The notes beneath the pieces were generated by a model. That model searched no databases. It was not told where the DNA came from and saw only the letters and a program-made list of their open reading frames with translations. 64,000 nucleotides of DNA from Pseudorasbora parva (lineage: Eukaryota; Chordata; Actinopteri; Cypriniformes; Gobionidae): NCBI RefSeq assembly GCF_024679245.1, contig NC_090182.1, positions 30,867,547 to 30,931,546 of the forward strand. The letters are read 5' to 3'. The translations under genes were made by a program, and so were the position numbers. Below are positions 39,641 to 54,042 of the stretch, one piece after another (the stretch's first letter is position 1; each line of letters begins with the position of its first letter).

Positions 39641-42600
39641 TTCAATGTAATGTACCTTTTGGTTCCTTTAGCAATATTTGACATTTTAAATTGTTAACAT
39701 AAATCAATATTACAGTTTGCCCTCAAACATGTCAAAGATTCGTCTACAAACATGTGGACCATGAATGCCCCTGGCCACAAGTGACCTTTGGTGGAGCAGC
39801 AACCTGATTTGATCCTTTGTGTTGTATGGAAACCAAAGCTCACAAAGCCTACTCTCATCCTCATGTAAACCCGTTAGCTCATCAAGCTACAACTGCAGTT
39901 CTCAGCAAGTGGCGTTACAAGTACCGCACCTGTTACTCCAGGTTGACCGCAGCTTGTTTGTAAGTGTGATGTATGTTGAAAGCGTTGACATGTGCAAGTG
40001 TTCAAAGCCCCGTTACTAACCGAGCACATGCCCTGATTTGATAGCCCTGAGTGGAGCTTTAGGATTAAGCAGAGCATGCTGTTAGAATTGGTTTAATCAT
40101 CATGAAGGACATAGCCGTAAATGGAGACGACGTGACATTGTCTTTTCAAACAGCCTCTTTATTAGTGCTGGAGAATGCTGTAATCTAGAGAGCTACAGCC
40201 TGCCAGCGGTTCCTCTTTGAACAGCTTACCTTTGTGCCGCGCACAATCGCTGCTGCACGTTTGGTCCACCCTTAGAGCCCACGCCATCACAACAGCCATT
40301 TGGACAATCCTCTATTGTGCTGGCAAAAAGAAGGAATGGGGAAAGAAATGAGTGGCAGGAGAGAGAAAGAACATCTTATTTTATTCAATGTAATTCCTGT
40401 AGTCAAAGAGCATTTTTTATCATTTCATATGCCCCTATTGTGCTGTTTTAAAGGTTCCTAATTTTGTTTTGGGGGTCTCCTACATACAATAGGTTTACAC
40501 GCGGAACGATGGCATCTGTTTTTACGTATCAATTCCAGCACGTGTCCTCATTCTTTTGAAGTGCAAGGAAAGTGGATATGCAGCGCTGAAAATAGCATCT
40601 TCACAACATTTTGACAGCACGAACCAAACTCTTCCAGGTCTCAGCAATAACTACAGTGTTTTAAAGGTGGGCCAAAGTAGACATTTTTCATGTGCAGCCA
40701 ATGAAAATCATGGGTGGGCATTATGCAAATATGTTACCCTGTAGAAATGTAGCAGTAAGTGTGACTGGAACCACTGGAGTACAGTCATATCATCTGACAT
40801 ATGCTATAAATCATGCAATTTAGGATAAAATATCCAGCATTAGAAATGATCGGGTACATATAAAGGCCTTACATAATCAACAGTCTGAGGTCTTAATGGT
40901 TGGGATTCAAGTTTCTCAGCAAAAAAGATCACTATTTCACATCTACACCAACATTTGGATGGACTGCTGTGTTATTGAGTTAACAGACTGCAATTTGCAT
41001 ATGAGGTTACCAATTTCACTTCAAATCTTGACTTCTCTTTTGTCCCACGATTGAATTTTTCAGACATCCAGTGCCCTAATCTGGCAACTATGGTGTTAAA
41101 TGTCACAGAATTACTGTATTTAGATACCAGCCAGCATTTGCTCATACAGTTGCGTCTTTACATGATGCAGTGCTTTTTAGCAGATAAAGGAAGGATATGA
41201 GAGCGAGGATTCACATGAAGGAGAAAAAACAAAGAATTATAGTGTCATCAAGGATCAGTTTGCTTTTTAAAATCCGCTGTTATTCTTCCTGACATACATA
41301 CGGCCACAGTGTTTTTCCGCCTCAATCTTATAAGCCAGACAGAGTTGTTCCACTGACTGTGGCTTAAGCAACAGATGACTCAACTGAACAATATGCTTAT
41401 AAACCACTTAGCCTCAAAAACTAAAAACTAAACAAAAACAAAAAAATGAAAGAAACACAAAAATAAGCCTCTAAGTGTTGAAGTGCTCATAGTAACCTTT
41501 TTACAAAATAAAGCATAAGTCCATCACGACTTGCTTTAAAGTCAAAGTTATTAAGGCTGCACGATAAAGCTGGGTCAATCACGGCACACTGTGAATGTCT
41601 ATGCCACGATTTATCCCAGAATCAAAATATTTGTAAAAGGCACAGACAAAAGAAAAGTATTGTTTGCTTCATGAGTCTCCAAAGGCTATGAATTATTCAG
41701 TGTGACCAAATACCAGTTAACATTTTCAGAAATGAGACACTAAATCACTGCAGAGACTCCAGAGCCGTTCAGAGAAAGCTGTATCTTGTCACACACATTC
41801 TAGTGGATGAGCTCTTTTCTGGAGCAAAGGAGAAGTTGTGAAAAGCTGGTTTCTTCTGCTCCTCTACCTCAGAGACGAGGATCAGCAGGCAGAATCCTTT
41901 ATTTGTCCCAGAGTTGAGTGTGTGGAACACTTGGCCTCGTCCCTCGGTGCTGTCAGGATCAGAGCAGTGCGCATCCATGGTCTCACTGCTGGCAACACAC
42001 AAAGCCAGCTTGGAATGACAAATTGGTCTGAGACACCACCGGGCACATGCCAAGAAACACTCGCAGAACACACCACACCAAATTGGCAATCTGAACTAAG
42101 TTTAGACAAGCTGAACACACAAGCACAAATCAAATATCTGCAGGGTTTGTATGTGCACACGACTCTGTATACAGGATGTCTGTGCATAATTATGATGTGC
42201 TTTGTTTTTACTGTGTGCGATTTTACATGAGGCACACATTCATAATGCTTTTCTTTTGGATAGTGAGCAGTCTCTGAGGAGTCTGAGGGAGGTGGCCCAT
42301 TTATTCTCTCTTTTGTTTGTATTCATGATATGGAAAAGCATTTCGGATTTTTTGTTTTCAAAAATAAGATTTTGTTTTCTGATTAACATATTAAAATGTA
42401 ACTCACCACCAACAAAATGAGGTTAGGGTTATACTAACTTGGTTGCTGTTAACATTCCTTTAAGAAAAATTGTAACAATAGCAGAACCTGTTTTGGTGCT
42501 TAATAAAACCATTTGGAAATGCTATACAAAATTTAATATTTTTAATACTAGTTTATTTTCATTAATATACATTAATATACTATACATTTGCCTGGCTTTC

Positions 42601-42670
42601 ACCAGACTGAACTCATACTTTTAAGATTGAAGATTGGTCTGGGGAGTCTGCTCTGTATGTTCTACTGCCC
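39641..42670. other. Unique non-coding DNA
   Basis: Octamers lie at 40723-40730 and 40993-41000. The 39820-40330 part is non-repetitive and might be conserved. Overlapping frames of 106-130 codons on both strands at 41769-42235 encode nothing recognisable. A degraded 'ggctgcacgataaa' repeat-like phrase is at 41553. Confidence 0.45.
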
Positions 42671-42705
42671 AAGAGGCGTGATCAACAGGCATAGTTCAAA
42701 TGACT

Positions 42706-43205
42706 ATGTGGCTACGTCTACACTAATCCGGATAAATTTAAAAACAGAGTTTTCATCTAAAAACGCTCCGCGTCCACACTATCATTTTCAATCATTTTCC
42801 AAAAAATGTTAATCTACACTGAAACGTCTGAAAATGCTTGCATCCCCATACTGCGCATGAGCAAATCCAAGACACAATGTCGAGAAAAGGCACTGAGTTT
42901 TTTAACAGTATGTACAAACTGACATTAATATTTAACAAGGGTGTCAAAACAGAAAGCATACAAAACAACTGCTGTACAATGTCGTTCACCATCTTGGCTG
43001 AATTGGTCATGACTGCATCACATGGCTAAAAATGCGTCATCGTATTAAAAAGCCTCCGTTTTCACAGTCCACACTACGACGCGAAGACGGCATCTTCAAA
43101 TTTATCCGCTTTGGAGAGCGTTTTCAAAACGATACGTTTTCATTGACTTAAAACGCTGTCTCAGTGTGGACGGAAGGCCCAAACGGAAAGAAAAAAAATA
43201 TGTTT
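42706..43205. mobile_element. Insertion with 'gtctacac' ends, probable non-autonomous DNA element
   Basis: The left side has GGCTACGTCTACACTAATCC and ATCCGGATAAATTTAAA; the right side has the inverse-like AAATTTATCCGCTTTGG and GTGTGGACGG. TCAAATGA occurs just outside both borders, which may be an 8-bp duplication or part of the host unit. Non-coding. Confidence 0.55.
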
Positions 43206-43366
43206 TCAAATGAACGGGCATAGTTCAAATGACTCTGTATGAAATTGGATAGTCCTTCAAGCAATCAGACCACAAGAGGCGTGATCAATGGGCATAGTTC
43301 AAATGACTCTGTACATACTTGGATAGTCCTTCAACTAATCAGACCAAAAGACATCAACAGGCATAG

Positions 43367-44225
43367 TTTTCCTTCCCGCTCCCGCAAGATTTTGTCCCGC
43401 TCCTGCAGAAATATATATTATTTTATCCTGCTTCGGCCTGCAAACAATCATGTTTCGTCCCGCTCCTGCCCGCAGAATCCCGTGGGTAAACGTATAAGTA
43501 TTTATTTTTTTTAAATACATGCATATTCTGCCTGTTGAATAGAACAAATAGAACTAAAAATAAACAAATGCTTTGTTTTATTTGCTTTAATTGAATGGAT
43601 GAACACACACAAGGAACATAACATAGAAATACAGTAAAAAAAAAAAAAAAAACAGTAAAAAATATATAATAATAGTATATAATACAAATATATAATAATA
43701 ATAATAATACACCTTTATTTCATGTTCAAAGGAAAAGTTGCCAAGGGCCTGATTCTGCTTTCTTTTATTTTAGCAATTCCTTCAAACATTAAACAAACAA
43801 ACAAAAAAAAATCCTTATTCCTCAATAACAAATAGACCAGTAGTTTTTCATGTTCCTTTCTTCAATAACTTACTAATATCTGTTGCACTAAGCGATTCAC
43901 TTGAGTCATGCGGTGCAGACATCTTGCCACTGTGTGGTAGGCCTGGCTCTTATCCGCGCCTATGAACCACGCGAGAGTAAGCTTCCGACCATGCGCCTGT
44001 ACATCAATTTTATTTTATCTTATTATAAATAAAGGTTTATTTGTTTCCAGTTATTTTATTTTGTTAGATTTTCCACTTTGAGGGAGTCCCGTAAATAATT
44101 GTATTTTTCCGCAACCCGTACACAATAATGGCTTGCTGCCCGCATCCACATTCACCCATCAAATATTGTCCCGCGCCACACTCTGTTGTGCTGGGTCCTG
44201 CGGTACTCCCACGAGAGTGCAGGTC
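43367..44225. mobile_element. Second insertion rich in CCCGCTCC words, probable DNA element
   Basis: Begins TTCCTTCCCGCTCCCGCAAG, contains TTTTGTCCCGCTCCTGC and TTTCGTCCCGCTCCTGCCCG, and ends ACTCCCACGAGAGTGCAGG. I recognise this as a common fish repeat type with such repeated CCCGC words. An AT-rich centre includes A17 and (ATA)n runs at 43636-43710. Class not determined. Confidence 0.5.
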
Positions 44226-44355
44226 TCTATTCGATAGTCCTTCAACCAAACAGACCACAAGAGGCGTGATCAACTGGCATAGTTCAAATGACTCTCTTCA
44301 CAATTGGATAGTCCTTCAACCAATCAGACCACAAGAGGCGTGATCAGTGGGCATC

Positions 44356-44945
44356 CATCCATCGCTTCATCGCAAATGTGTAACAGAAGCAGGATAAATT
44401 AACGTACAGGTATCCAGACTGAGCTACATGGCGAAATCTAATCACCGAACTGCAAAAGTGCAAACCATTTACCAGCTGCGCAGAAGCTTCTTTTTAGCTC
44501 AACATCTGTATGTGTGGCTTATGTAGGAGTTGTAAAAGTAATACGTTTTTCTGACTACAGGAGCAAACACTATCAAAAAAAAAAAAAAAAAAAAAAAAAA
44601 ACACGAAACAAAAAACCCCACTAACATTACTATGGCATTACCATGTTTGGGAGAGTTGCATGTACCTTGGAGTATGTGCAGTGCATTTTAATCATCACTC
44701 TATCATAGCAGTGTTATAATAGACTTTTTCAAAAGGTAATTCTGAAGATTTTCAAGATGTGCTGTGTTCATATGAATAAGTGTTTAAGAGAGTATTGTTG
44801 CCAATAAATTAATATTTTAATTAACACACTTTATATTAAATAATACACATGTGAAGTAGCTTATGTTTATGTTGTGTTTATACCTGATTACAAATGTTAT
44901 GAATGCATATCGTCCTATTATTTTTGTTATTGTAGAGCTAATTCA
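44356..44945. other. Unique DNA with A27 run
   Basis: Poly(A) at 44575-44601, otherwise nothing recognised. Confidence 0.45.
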
Positions 44946-45348
44946 TTAAAGGGTTAGTTCACCCAAAAATGAAAATTGTCATTAATTACTCACCCTCATG
45001 TCATTCCGAACCTCGTTCATCTTTAATGAAATCTAAGAGCTTTCTGAGCTTTCTGCATGGTGATGCTCTCGTGAACACATGTCGGAGATTAATATTTTGG
45101 TAATAAAGTTGTAAACAAAGCACTCGTGTCACTTCATAAAATTGAGGTTAAACCACTGGAGTCACATGGATTACTTTTATGAAGTCTTTACTACCTTTCT
45201 GGGGCTTGAAAGTGGTAGTTGCTTAGACTGTGTAGTTGCGTATTCAATGAAAGGACAGATATCTCTCAGACTTCATCAAAAAGATCTTAATTTTTGTTCC
45301 AAATATGAACGAAAGTCTTATGGGTTTGGAGTGACATGAGGGTGAGAT
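44946..45348 (+). mobile_element. TTAA-MITE family F5, left-complete copy
   Basis: Starts TTAAAGGGTTAGTTCACCCA at its TTAA (44946-44949) and ends in the right-arm phrase GACATGAGGGTGAG, where the expected terminus is missing. It directly meets the left end of another F5-like copy. The 65-codon frame inside is not a gene. Confidence 0.78.
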
Positions 45349-45861
45349 AAGGGATAGCTCACCCAAAAATTAAAATCAAGTTGTACCAAACCCGCAAGTT
45401 GTTCCAAACCTGTATGAACACAAAATAAGATATTTTGAAGAATTTGGTAACCAGACAGTTGCTAGGCACTGAGTAATATCACTGCGCCACTGCATCCATG
45501 GTACAGCAGCAAAGTGCCATGATTATTACGCAGGAATGAGAGTATATTCCCTACACATCTCAGTCTAGAAAATCAAAACTTGTCATTGTCCGTAGGTCTA
45601 AGTACACAATGTAACTATACACATCACAACATGTAAATAGGAATATGTTGGCGTTATTTTGTCACTTATTGAGCAGTAGGCTAGATGGAGCCGTTTCGGT
45701 GGTCGTGCGTCAAACAGAGTTATGACATGCACCGAGATGAGAGTGGTATTTATGGACTTATTTAACTCTGGGGCATACGGTGAATGAGCTAAAGTCTCAA
45801 AAAGTCGGCCTTTTCCTTTAAATGATGAACATTTTCATATTAGGGTGAATTAACCCTTTAA
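45349..45861 (+). mobile_element. TTAA-MITE related to F5, joined head-to-tail to the previous copy
   Basis: Left end AAGGGATAGCTCACCCAAAA, right end AGGGTGAATTAACCCTTTAA with TTAA at 45858-45861. Internal sequence differs from the neighbouring copy, so these are two subfamilies. The shared GGTGAG/CTCACC word at the junction suggests recombination between their termini. Confidence 0.7.
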
Positions 45862-47925
<2,064 letters not shown>

Positions 47926-48109
47926 AACAGAATTATTTGTGGATTCTTTTAGGAGCTGAGTTGCCAGCACCATTAATATCAAACAAGTTGCACTTACTGC
48001 ATTGGCAACAATTGATTGGCTCATTTGTTGGTGGCGTTGCATATAATAGTCACAGATTTTGAATAATCATGCCTTTTTTTTTTACGTTTTTGAAGACTTC
48101 AAAATAGAC

Positions 48110-48268
48110 TTTTACATTTTTGCTTTTATTTGATTATAATTAGAGTAAAACAGTAATTATGAAATTATATTACAAATTCAAATAACTGTTTTCTGGTTTA
48201 TTATATTTTCAAATGTTATGTATTTCTGTTATGGCAAAGCTGAACTCTCAGCATCATTACTCCAGTCT
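48110..48268 (+). repeat. Interspersed repeat family F1, partial
   Basis: Ends with 'gctgaactctcagcatcattactccagtct', matching 1420-1445. The TTAA-MITE that follows cuts it off. Confidence 0.65.
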
Positions 48269-49520
48269 TAAAGGATTAGTTCACATCAAAATTAAAATTT
48301 CATGATATTTTACTCATCCCCTAGCCTAGAAATCTAGGCACACCCAAGTCTAGCAACTCTCCGTTGTCCAATCACATCAAATCACAGAGTCGATGGGCTG
48401 GCTTAACATAATTACAGCAACGGCACTTTACAAGTCATTCACGAGGAGTTCACACTTACATGTAATTTATAGAGAGTCAATTTAAATGCATAATCTGAAC
48501 CCAGAATATCACCCCATGCACGTAAGTGGTTAAAACTAAAAGTGTGGAGAAAGGGTGGTGGAGGGATGCTTATAAACTGTATAGGGCTGTCAATAGATAC
48601 ATTTTATCGTGATTAATCGTGCATGTGTTGTGTGATTAATCGTGATTAATTGCATGCTTATTGTAAAAATTAAGCTGTCGCCATTTATCTTATTAAACAC
48701 ATTAATTTTGTCATAATTTGCTATAGCCAAAGTAAACAATCAGATTGAAGGATGATTCTCACAAAACTGTATTTTCTGCAAGACTTTAAATTAACCGAAC
48801 AGGTTAATGTTGACAGCACTAACATATTCCTCTTATTGTTGATTAGCTGAGTGCTTTCCACTTGTGTCAATTATCTTAACGTGCTCCTCCCGAACCTTGT
48901 TAATAAAACATCATCCATTAAAGAGGAAAATGTGTTCAGAGTTTTGCCGACCGGTACAGCAAAAGTTTACTCTATCAACTAGCTCCGCTGGTGGGAAAAC
49001 GCATGGGACTCAGCCACATCCCGCTTGTTATTATTGTCTCACCACTGATAGCACTCTGGTTGGTTGTAGCGCTATCCTATTGCGTGCAGAGGGAATTTGA
49101 AAGACAACCATCTTTTATCAACTTGATGTGGGTCTGGCTTGTCAGGCAACACACCCCCCAAGAATGTTTGTGCATTTGTTTCTTAAGTTGAAAATATTAT
49201 TATTATTATTTTATTTTTTTGAGAAAAACATTCCAGGATTTCAGAGGGCTTCAGAGGCTGTGTGCGATCCCGGATGAGGAGTAGGGTCTTATCTAGGGAA
49301 ACCATCTGTCATTTTCAAGAAAAGAAAAAATATATATATACTCTTTTGACCTAAATTGCTCAATTGCCTGTGACATGCCATGGCAATCACATCGGAAAGG
49401 TCACGCACATTGGGGGAAATACTGCCCCAAGCGAACGTGCGAAGACTAATACAAACACCGTTTAATACACAAACTCCATCTCCGACTTCAAAATCATCCT
49501 TCATTGTTATTTTACCTTTT
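48269..49520 (+). mobile_element. TTAA-MITE-like host element split by family F4 copy 3
   Basis: TTAAAGGATTAGTTCACATC starts it at 48269. After the insertion at 48322-49147, a second part runs through 'gagaaaaacattccaggattt', 'agggtcttatctagggaaacc' and 'ggaaaggtcacgcac' to about 49520, a sequence I recognise as a fish MITE body. The right terminus was not found, so the end is approximate. Confidence 0.6.
48322..49147. mobile_element. Family F4 element, copy 3, itself interrupted
   Basis: Begins TAGCCTAGAAATCTAG and ends GGGTCTGGCTTGTCAGGC, the same termini as copy 2. The left ~110 bp and the right ~230 bp align with copies 1 and 2, while about 48440-48905 is foreign, including a 'agggctgtcaatagata...gtgattaatcgtg' repeat segment. 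Confidence 0.72.
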
Positions 49521-50260
49521 TTTGGCTAAATGATGTTTGTAAACATGGTAGTTCTGCCTACATCTAGCATGACCTTTCTAAAGTGAAAGTGTTGTAGTCA
49601 AGACCACCAAGACCAAGACTTTGAAGGGTCGAGACCAAGTCAAGACCAAGACCAGTGGAAGTCCCACACTTATGATAATATGTGGTATATGCATATGATT
49701 GGCACTTCTCTCGTATGTGTGGGTGTGTAAGTGTACCATGAGAGAAGTTTTGATCAAATAATCAAAAGGCATTGCAGCTTTGTGGGAATTAATCTTTTTC
49801 TTCTATAAGCAAATAACACTTAACTTTTTGTCAGTGGGAGGCACTGAAGACGACGTGTCCATATTGTTCACGGTCTATGGTGGACAGAAACACCAAACTG
49901 ACTCTGACAGAGGGCTTGTTTTGTGAAAAGCGCTCGTGCCCATTTTAAAACTCAAATTTCCGTAACAATGCTAATCTCGATGAGATATTAATCTCAGACC
50001 CAATCCATTATGTCTTAAATAAATGTGAATAACAGGAGGTGGAATATGTATCATACAGATATGCATTAGTATGCTACTTAGGCAACATGTACATTTTAAA
50101 TTTACATTTTGGAAATGTTATTGTGCAGCTTTATTGTGCAACAGCAAAAAGAAACCCTGTACTTGTATTTTATTTTGATTAAGTACAGTTTGATTGTGCA
50201 TGTGAATTGCCTCTCATGTGCAGGGTTTTTCCTGGGTCAAAATGATCTTCAGTGGTGACT
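49521..50260. other. Unique DNA with a short GACCAA-rich patch
   Basis: At 49600-49655 the words AAGACCAAG and GAGACCAAGTCAAGACC repeat, typical of the ends of one fish repeat family. Otherwise nothing recognised. Confidence 0.45.
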
Positions 50261-50303
50261 GACACACACACGCACGCACCCACGCACACGCACACGCACA
50301 CGC

Positions 50304-50380
<77 letters not shown>
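50261..50380 (+). repeat. (CA)n microsatellite with CGCACG interruptions
   Basis: About 60 CA units, the first third interrupted by CG. The Thr-His and Cys-Val frames are artefacts. Confidence 0.98.
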
Positions 50381-50381
<1 letters not shown>

Positions 50382-50529
50382 CTCTTATCACATGTCTCTT
50401 ATCTTGTTTCTTTTGTTCCTCAAGTTTGCATTATTTACAAATAATTGTTTTGGTGGATTATATAATCATATTAATATTAGAAATAGCATTAACAATCAAC
50501 AAATAGCCAAATTTTGCTGCTATGGATGC

Positions 50530-50645
50530 TACTCTGTTTTTCACGTGCATATACGCACTTTACATATATTATATGCACAAACCACCCACCCCACCACTCT
50601 AATCCTACCCAAGAGCGTGTCATATACATGCCAAAAAGTGAACAT
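50530..50645. repeat. Fragment of the fold-back MITE seen at 22795-23085
   Basis: Shares GTGCATATACGCACTTTA, the CACCCACCCCACCACTCTAATCC loop (inverse of the 22930-22960 loop), AAGAGCGTGTCATATA and CATGCCAAAA. Confidence 0.7.
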
Positions 50646-50649
50646 TCAC

Positions 50650-51765
50650 AAAACTTTTTTATCTCACCACTAAGAGTTCTCCTACATGGCAGTAACAGTT
50701 CTTAGTTATGAGTTTTCTATTAAAACCTATTCACAAAGCTGCTGAGAGCAACTTTTACTAAAGAATAGAGAGAAGTCTTAAGCTAAGAGTAAGGACGGTT
50801 ACTATGGCCTCGTTACTATGGATGATGTCATCACGCTTACTATGACTACAGTGATTGGCTGATAGGGGAGGGGTCTCTGTCAGCGATTTAAATATAGAAA
50901 TATTTTGTTTCATGTTCCAATATTCAAATAAAATGTTTCAAATAAGAATGTTACCATATTCAAATTTAAAATAAAATTCAATGATTTTAAAATAAAAATG
51001 TTGTCATATTCAATGTAATATTAAAAAAATTAGGCCATTTGTCACAAAATAAACTAGTATATGATCAGCTAATTGTCTCTAACATGTCTTCATCTCGTGA
51101 GTTTGCAGAATTCAAGCAGAAATGATGTTAAATTATAAACAAAGTTTGTGAGGAGCACGTTCAAATGGTCTATCTAATCAGCGCAAGAGGAGGTATAAAC
51201 ACAGCCGAGAGCCGACTCACCAAGTTACCTCGACAGTTTTCGGCATCGCTCCGCCACCCCGTTCCTCACTCACGGTCTCCAATGTGGGGCAGAATTGTAG
51301 GTTTGCGCAAAATTCAAAGCTCGGAGCCCTTGATCCCCTCGGACGATGCGCCTAATATGCTTATATTTTTTTACTCTATTCAACATTTTTTATGTGTTAA
51401 CTCGTAAAAACAACTGCAACATGTAATCTGACATTATTATATTTATTTTTTATTAAAGATAAGTCTACATTTATTATCACTATTTCCTCAATTGTACTGT
51501 TTTCTTGGGGCGGATTGCGGTGACAGCCATTAGGATTGTTTGTGATTTGGTCGCAGTGATTTAGGAGTCCACTTGACTACTCTTAACATTTCATGGACTT
51601 AGGAGCTAGTTTTAGCGCTAAAATGCTTTGTGAAATACTCTTAGACCAAAAATGTAGGAGCCCTAAAATTAGGACTGACATGCCCATTATTTTTAAGAGT
51701 TTCTCCTAAATCAGCAAGTTAGGAGCTACTTTTAGCCTTAAGATGTTTTGTGAATATGGCCCTAG
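50650..51765. mobile_element. DNA transposon remnant with inverted 'attcacaaaac' ends
   Basis: ATTCACAAAACTTTTTTATC at the left and the inverse of ATTCACAAAACATCTTAAGG at the right delimit about 1.1 kb. Both sides carry TCTTAG/CTAAGA and TAGGAG/CTCCTA words. An 80-codon frame (51165-51407) is not recognised as a transposase. The terminal style fits fish Harbinger- or hAT-type non-autonomous elements; class uncertain. Confidence 0.55.
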
Positions 51766-51770
51766 GTGTG

Positions 51771-52110
51771 TAAGGTTTAATACAGAACAGATAAATTGCC
51801 ATATGCAGCTCTCCAACATTCATTGAGTTCATTGTAAAGCACTATCTATTGCGAATGGTCATTTTATTATGGTTGTTGTAACTGTATGACAATTTGTTTT
51901 CAAAGTGTCGTGTCTATTGATGGTTATAGCTATAGTAACATCTTCAGCTAGTCAACGTTTCCTAAACCAGTCATTATATATCTTAAGCCTAGTAGTGAAT
52001 GTTTTATGATAGATAGGGTAACCATATTCATCCGCATATTCACTCAAAGATAAAGCACGACCAAAACAATGTTCTTCTGCAAAATGCATGCATTTACAAG
52101 TATACCTTGT
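51771..52110. other. Unique DNA
   Basis: Nothing recognised. Confidence 0.4.
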
Positions 52111-52265
52111 AATGATATTTCATAATATTCAGTAATAATATTTCACAGTTTTACAGTTTTTATTATGTTTAGATTTTTAAAAAATGCAGCCTTCGTGTGC
52201 GTAAGAGACTTTTTACAACAACATTAAAAAATCGTATTTAATCCAAACATTTGACCGGTACTGTA
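52111..52265 (+). repeat. Interspersed repeat family F1, tail
   Basis: Ends 'ccaaacatttgaccggtactgta', comparable to 'ccaaacgtttgaaaggtagtgta' at 54618-54640. Confidence 0.6.
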
Positions 52266-52800
52266 CATCTCTGTCATTTTTTTTAGGTTTCATAATAAAT
52301 GCACGCATGAACGCGACCAGATTAGATTAGCTGTGATGAAATATTCATGCTTTGTATTTAAACCCCTGCAAAGCAGTAATAAATGAACATGTTTGCTATG
52401 AACTGCTTTGTTTTGCTCAGCTTGAGAATGAAATGTGATTTTTAATGCAGCTAATCCTTTTAAAACACATAGCAGGCTCATTATGGCCTAAGGATACAGT
52501 AGTGTCTGTGTGAGAGAGCGTTTGCGTGACTGTGTTTCTTTACCAAGCTATATGTGTATGTGACAAAGTTTGCTTTATCTTTGTTGGCAACCGTAAATAA
52601 AATAAAAAAAAAAATATATATATATAGATATTTATATAATATTCCAAATTAGATCTTGGCTATCATGTGGCCCACAGCACTTTTGAATGAAACCAGTTTT
52701 TGATTTATTATACAGATAAACACACTCATGCATACCTGGGTCATTGTATAAAACAGGTGCCTTTACCCTACCAGCTGAAAATGATTGTTGTTGTTTTTAT

Positions 52801-52802
<2 letters not shown>
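52266..52802. other. Unique DNA
   Basis: Contains a short A-run/(TA)n at 52603-52626. No gene. Confidence 0.4.

Positions 52803-52880
<78 letters not shown>
52803..52880 (+). repeat. (TAA)n microsatellite
   Basis: About 26 units. The poly-Ile frame is artefactual. Confidence 0.99.
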
Positions 52881-52881
<1 letters not shown>

Positions 52882-54042
52882 TTGTTAGATTTATAGCACT
52901 TTTCTTGGTACTCAAAGTGCTTTACATTTAGAAGGGGGAATCTCCTCAACCTCCTAAAGTAATTGTTTTGTATGAGTTTTGCATAGCTGTAAAGTTATGG
53001 TTGACAGTTTATAGACAAATTTCAGAATTCAAGGTTGTGCAAAATTATTAAGTAATTAAATGCAGATTTTTTTAAAGAAATACCATGGTAACAAGGTTGA
53101 CATTTTAAAACCATAAAAGAAAAGAGATATTTGTAATAGTTTATAATTTCCAAGGAGAGAAATAATGATGTTATCAGCTTATTTTAATTCATCATATAGC
53201 GACAATGTTGGCAGATAAGTATTATAGTTTATACAATTAATTAAGACCTAATACATTCATTTTTTTTGAATATTTAGTTGAAAACTTTGTCGTGTTGAAA
53301 ATTTTAGTGTCCCCAACTGAGCAAGCCACACCAAAGGCGACAGTGGCAAGGAGCCAAAACTCCATCAGGGCATGATGGAGAAAAATAAACCTTGGGAGAA
53401 ACCAGACTCAGTCGGGGTGCCAGTTCTCCTCTGATCTATTAACAAAGAGTGTATGATTATTATTCTGGCAACCTTGCAGGTCAGAAATCATATTATAGAT
53501 TGGAATATTCAAAAATGTTTGGGTATCACACAAGAGATGGGTTTATTGAGGATGACGTGTTGATTACACAAAAATATGAATATTTGAAGGATCGGAGTCA
53601 TCGCCCCGGAGATGGCTTTATTGAGGATGACGTGTCTGTGAGGCAAATTCAGAGGAGACACCAATTGACACGGTCTCAGCAGACACTCCAGGATGCACTG
53701 GTCATATCTGGGCGCAGGTCCACCATCTGATCCGGACATGGCCTGGGGCCTCGGGATAAACAGAGAGAGTAACATTATTGTAGATGCCACTCTTTTTATA
53801 ATGTATTGAGTACATCAGGTGTAATGGGAAGGGTTCCCGGTTCCGGCTGACCTCAATTGATTTGAATAATGTAAGTTAAAAATGTTCTATGTGTTTGCCA
53901 TAGTAAAGTGATGCGTTTTTAGTTTGTGACAGAGTGTGTGCTTCCAGAACAATGCTACGAAGACTGTTCCAGAGTTTAGGTGCTAATTAGGAAACAGATC
54001 GACCGCATGCAGTTGATTTTGATTTTCTAGGTATTATCAACT
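52881..54042 (+). repeat. Long interspersed repeat F2, ~1.1 kb copy
   Basis: Begins 'agatttatagcacttttcttgg', passes 'gtccccaactgagcaagcca' (shared with 4351-4617), 'ccttgggagaaaccagactcag', and 'acactccaggatgcactggtc', and ends near 'tattatcaactga' where a Tc1 fragment begins. A 93-codon frame (53449-53730) contains GFIEDDV twice because a ~74-bp segment (TTTATTGAGGATGACGTGT at 53541 and 53616) is duplicated. I recognise it as a widespread cyprinid repeat; no reverse transcriptase or other domain is visible, so its class is left open. Confidence 0.65.

Larger units (their letters stand above)
42671..44355 (+). repeat. Short tandem family with a ~70-74-bp unit, invaded by two insertions
   Basis: Units contain GGCATAGTTCAAATGACTCT, TTGGATAGTCCTTCAA and CAGACCACAAGAGGCGTGATC. 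GGCAT marks units at 42688, 43217, 43291, 43360, 44277 and 44350, so spacing within clusters is 69-74 bp. Two foreign segments (about 42706-43200 and 43367-44225) separate the clusters. The frames here are not genes. Confidence 0.8.

Noticed and set aside
41769..42235. 106-130-codon frames on both strands
   Set aside because: Mutually overlapping, no motif, no splice borders.
42671..44355. Possible centromeric-type satellite
   Set aside because: Only about six degenerate units, spaced at 69-74 bp and interrupted; far too few for a satellite array.
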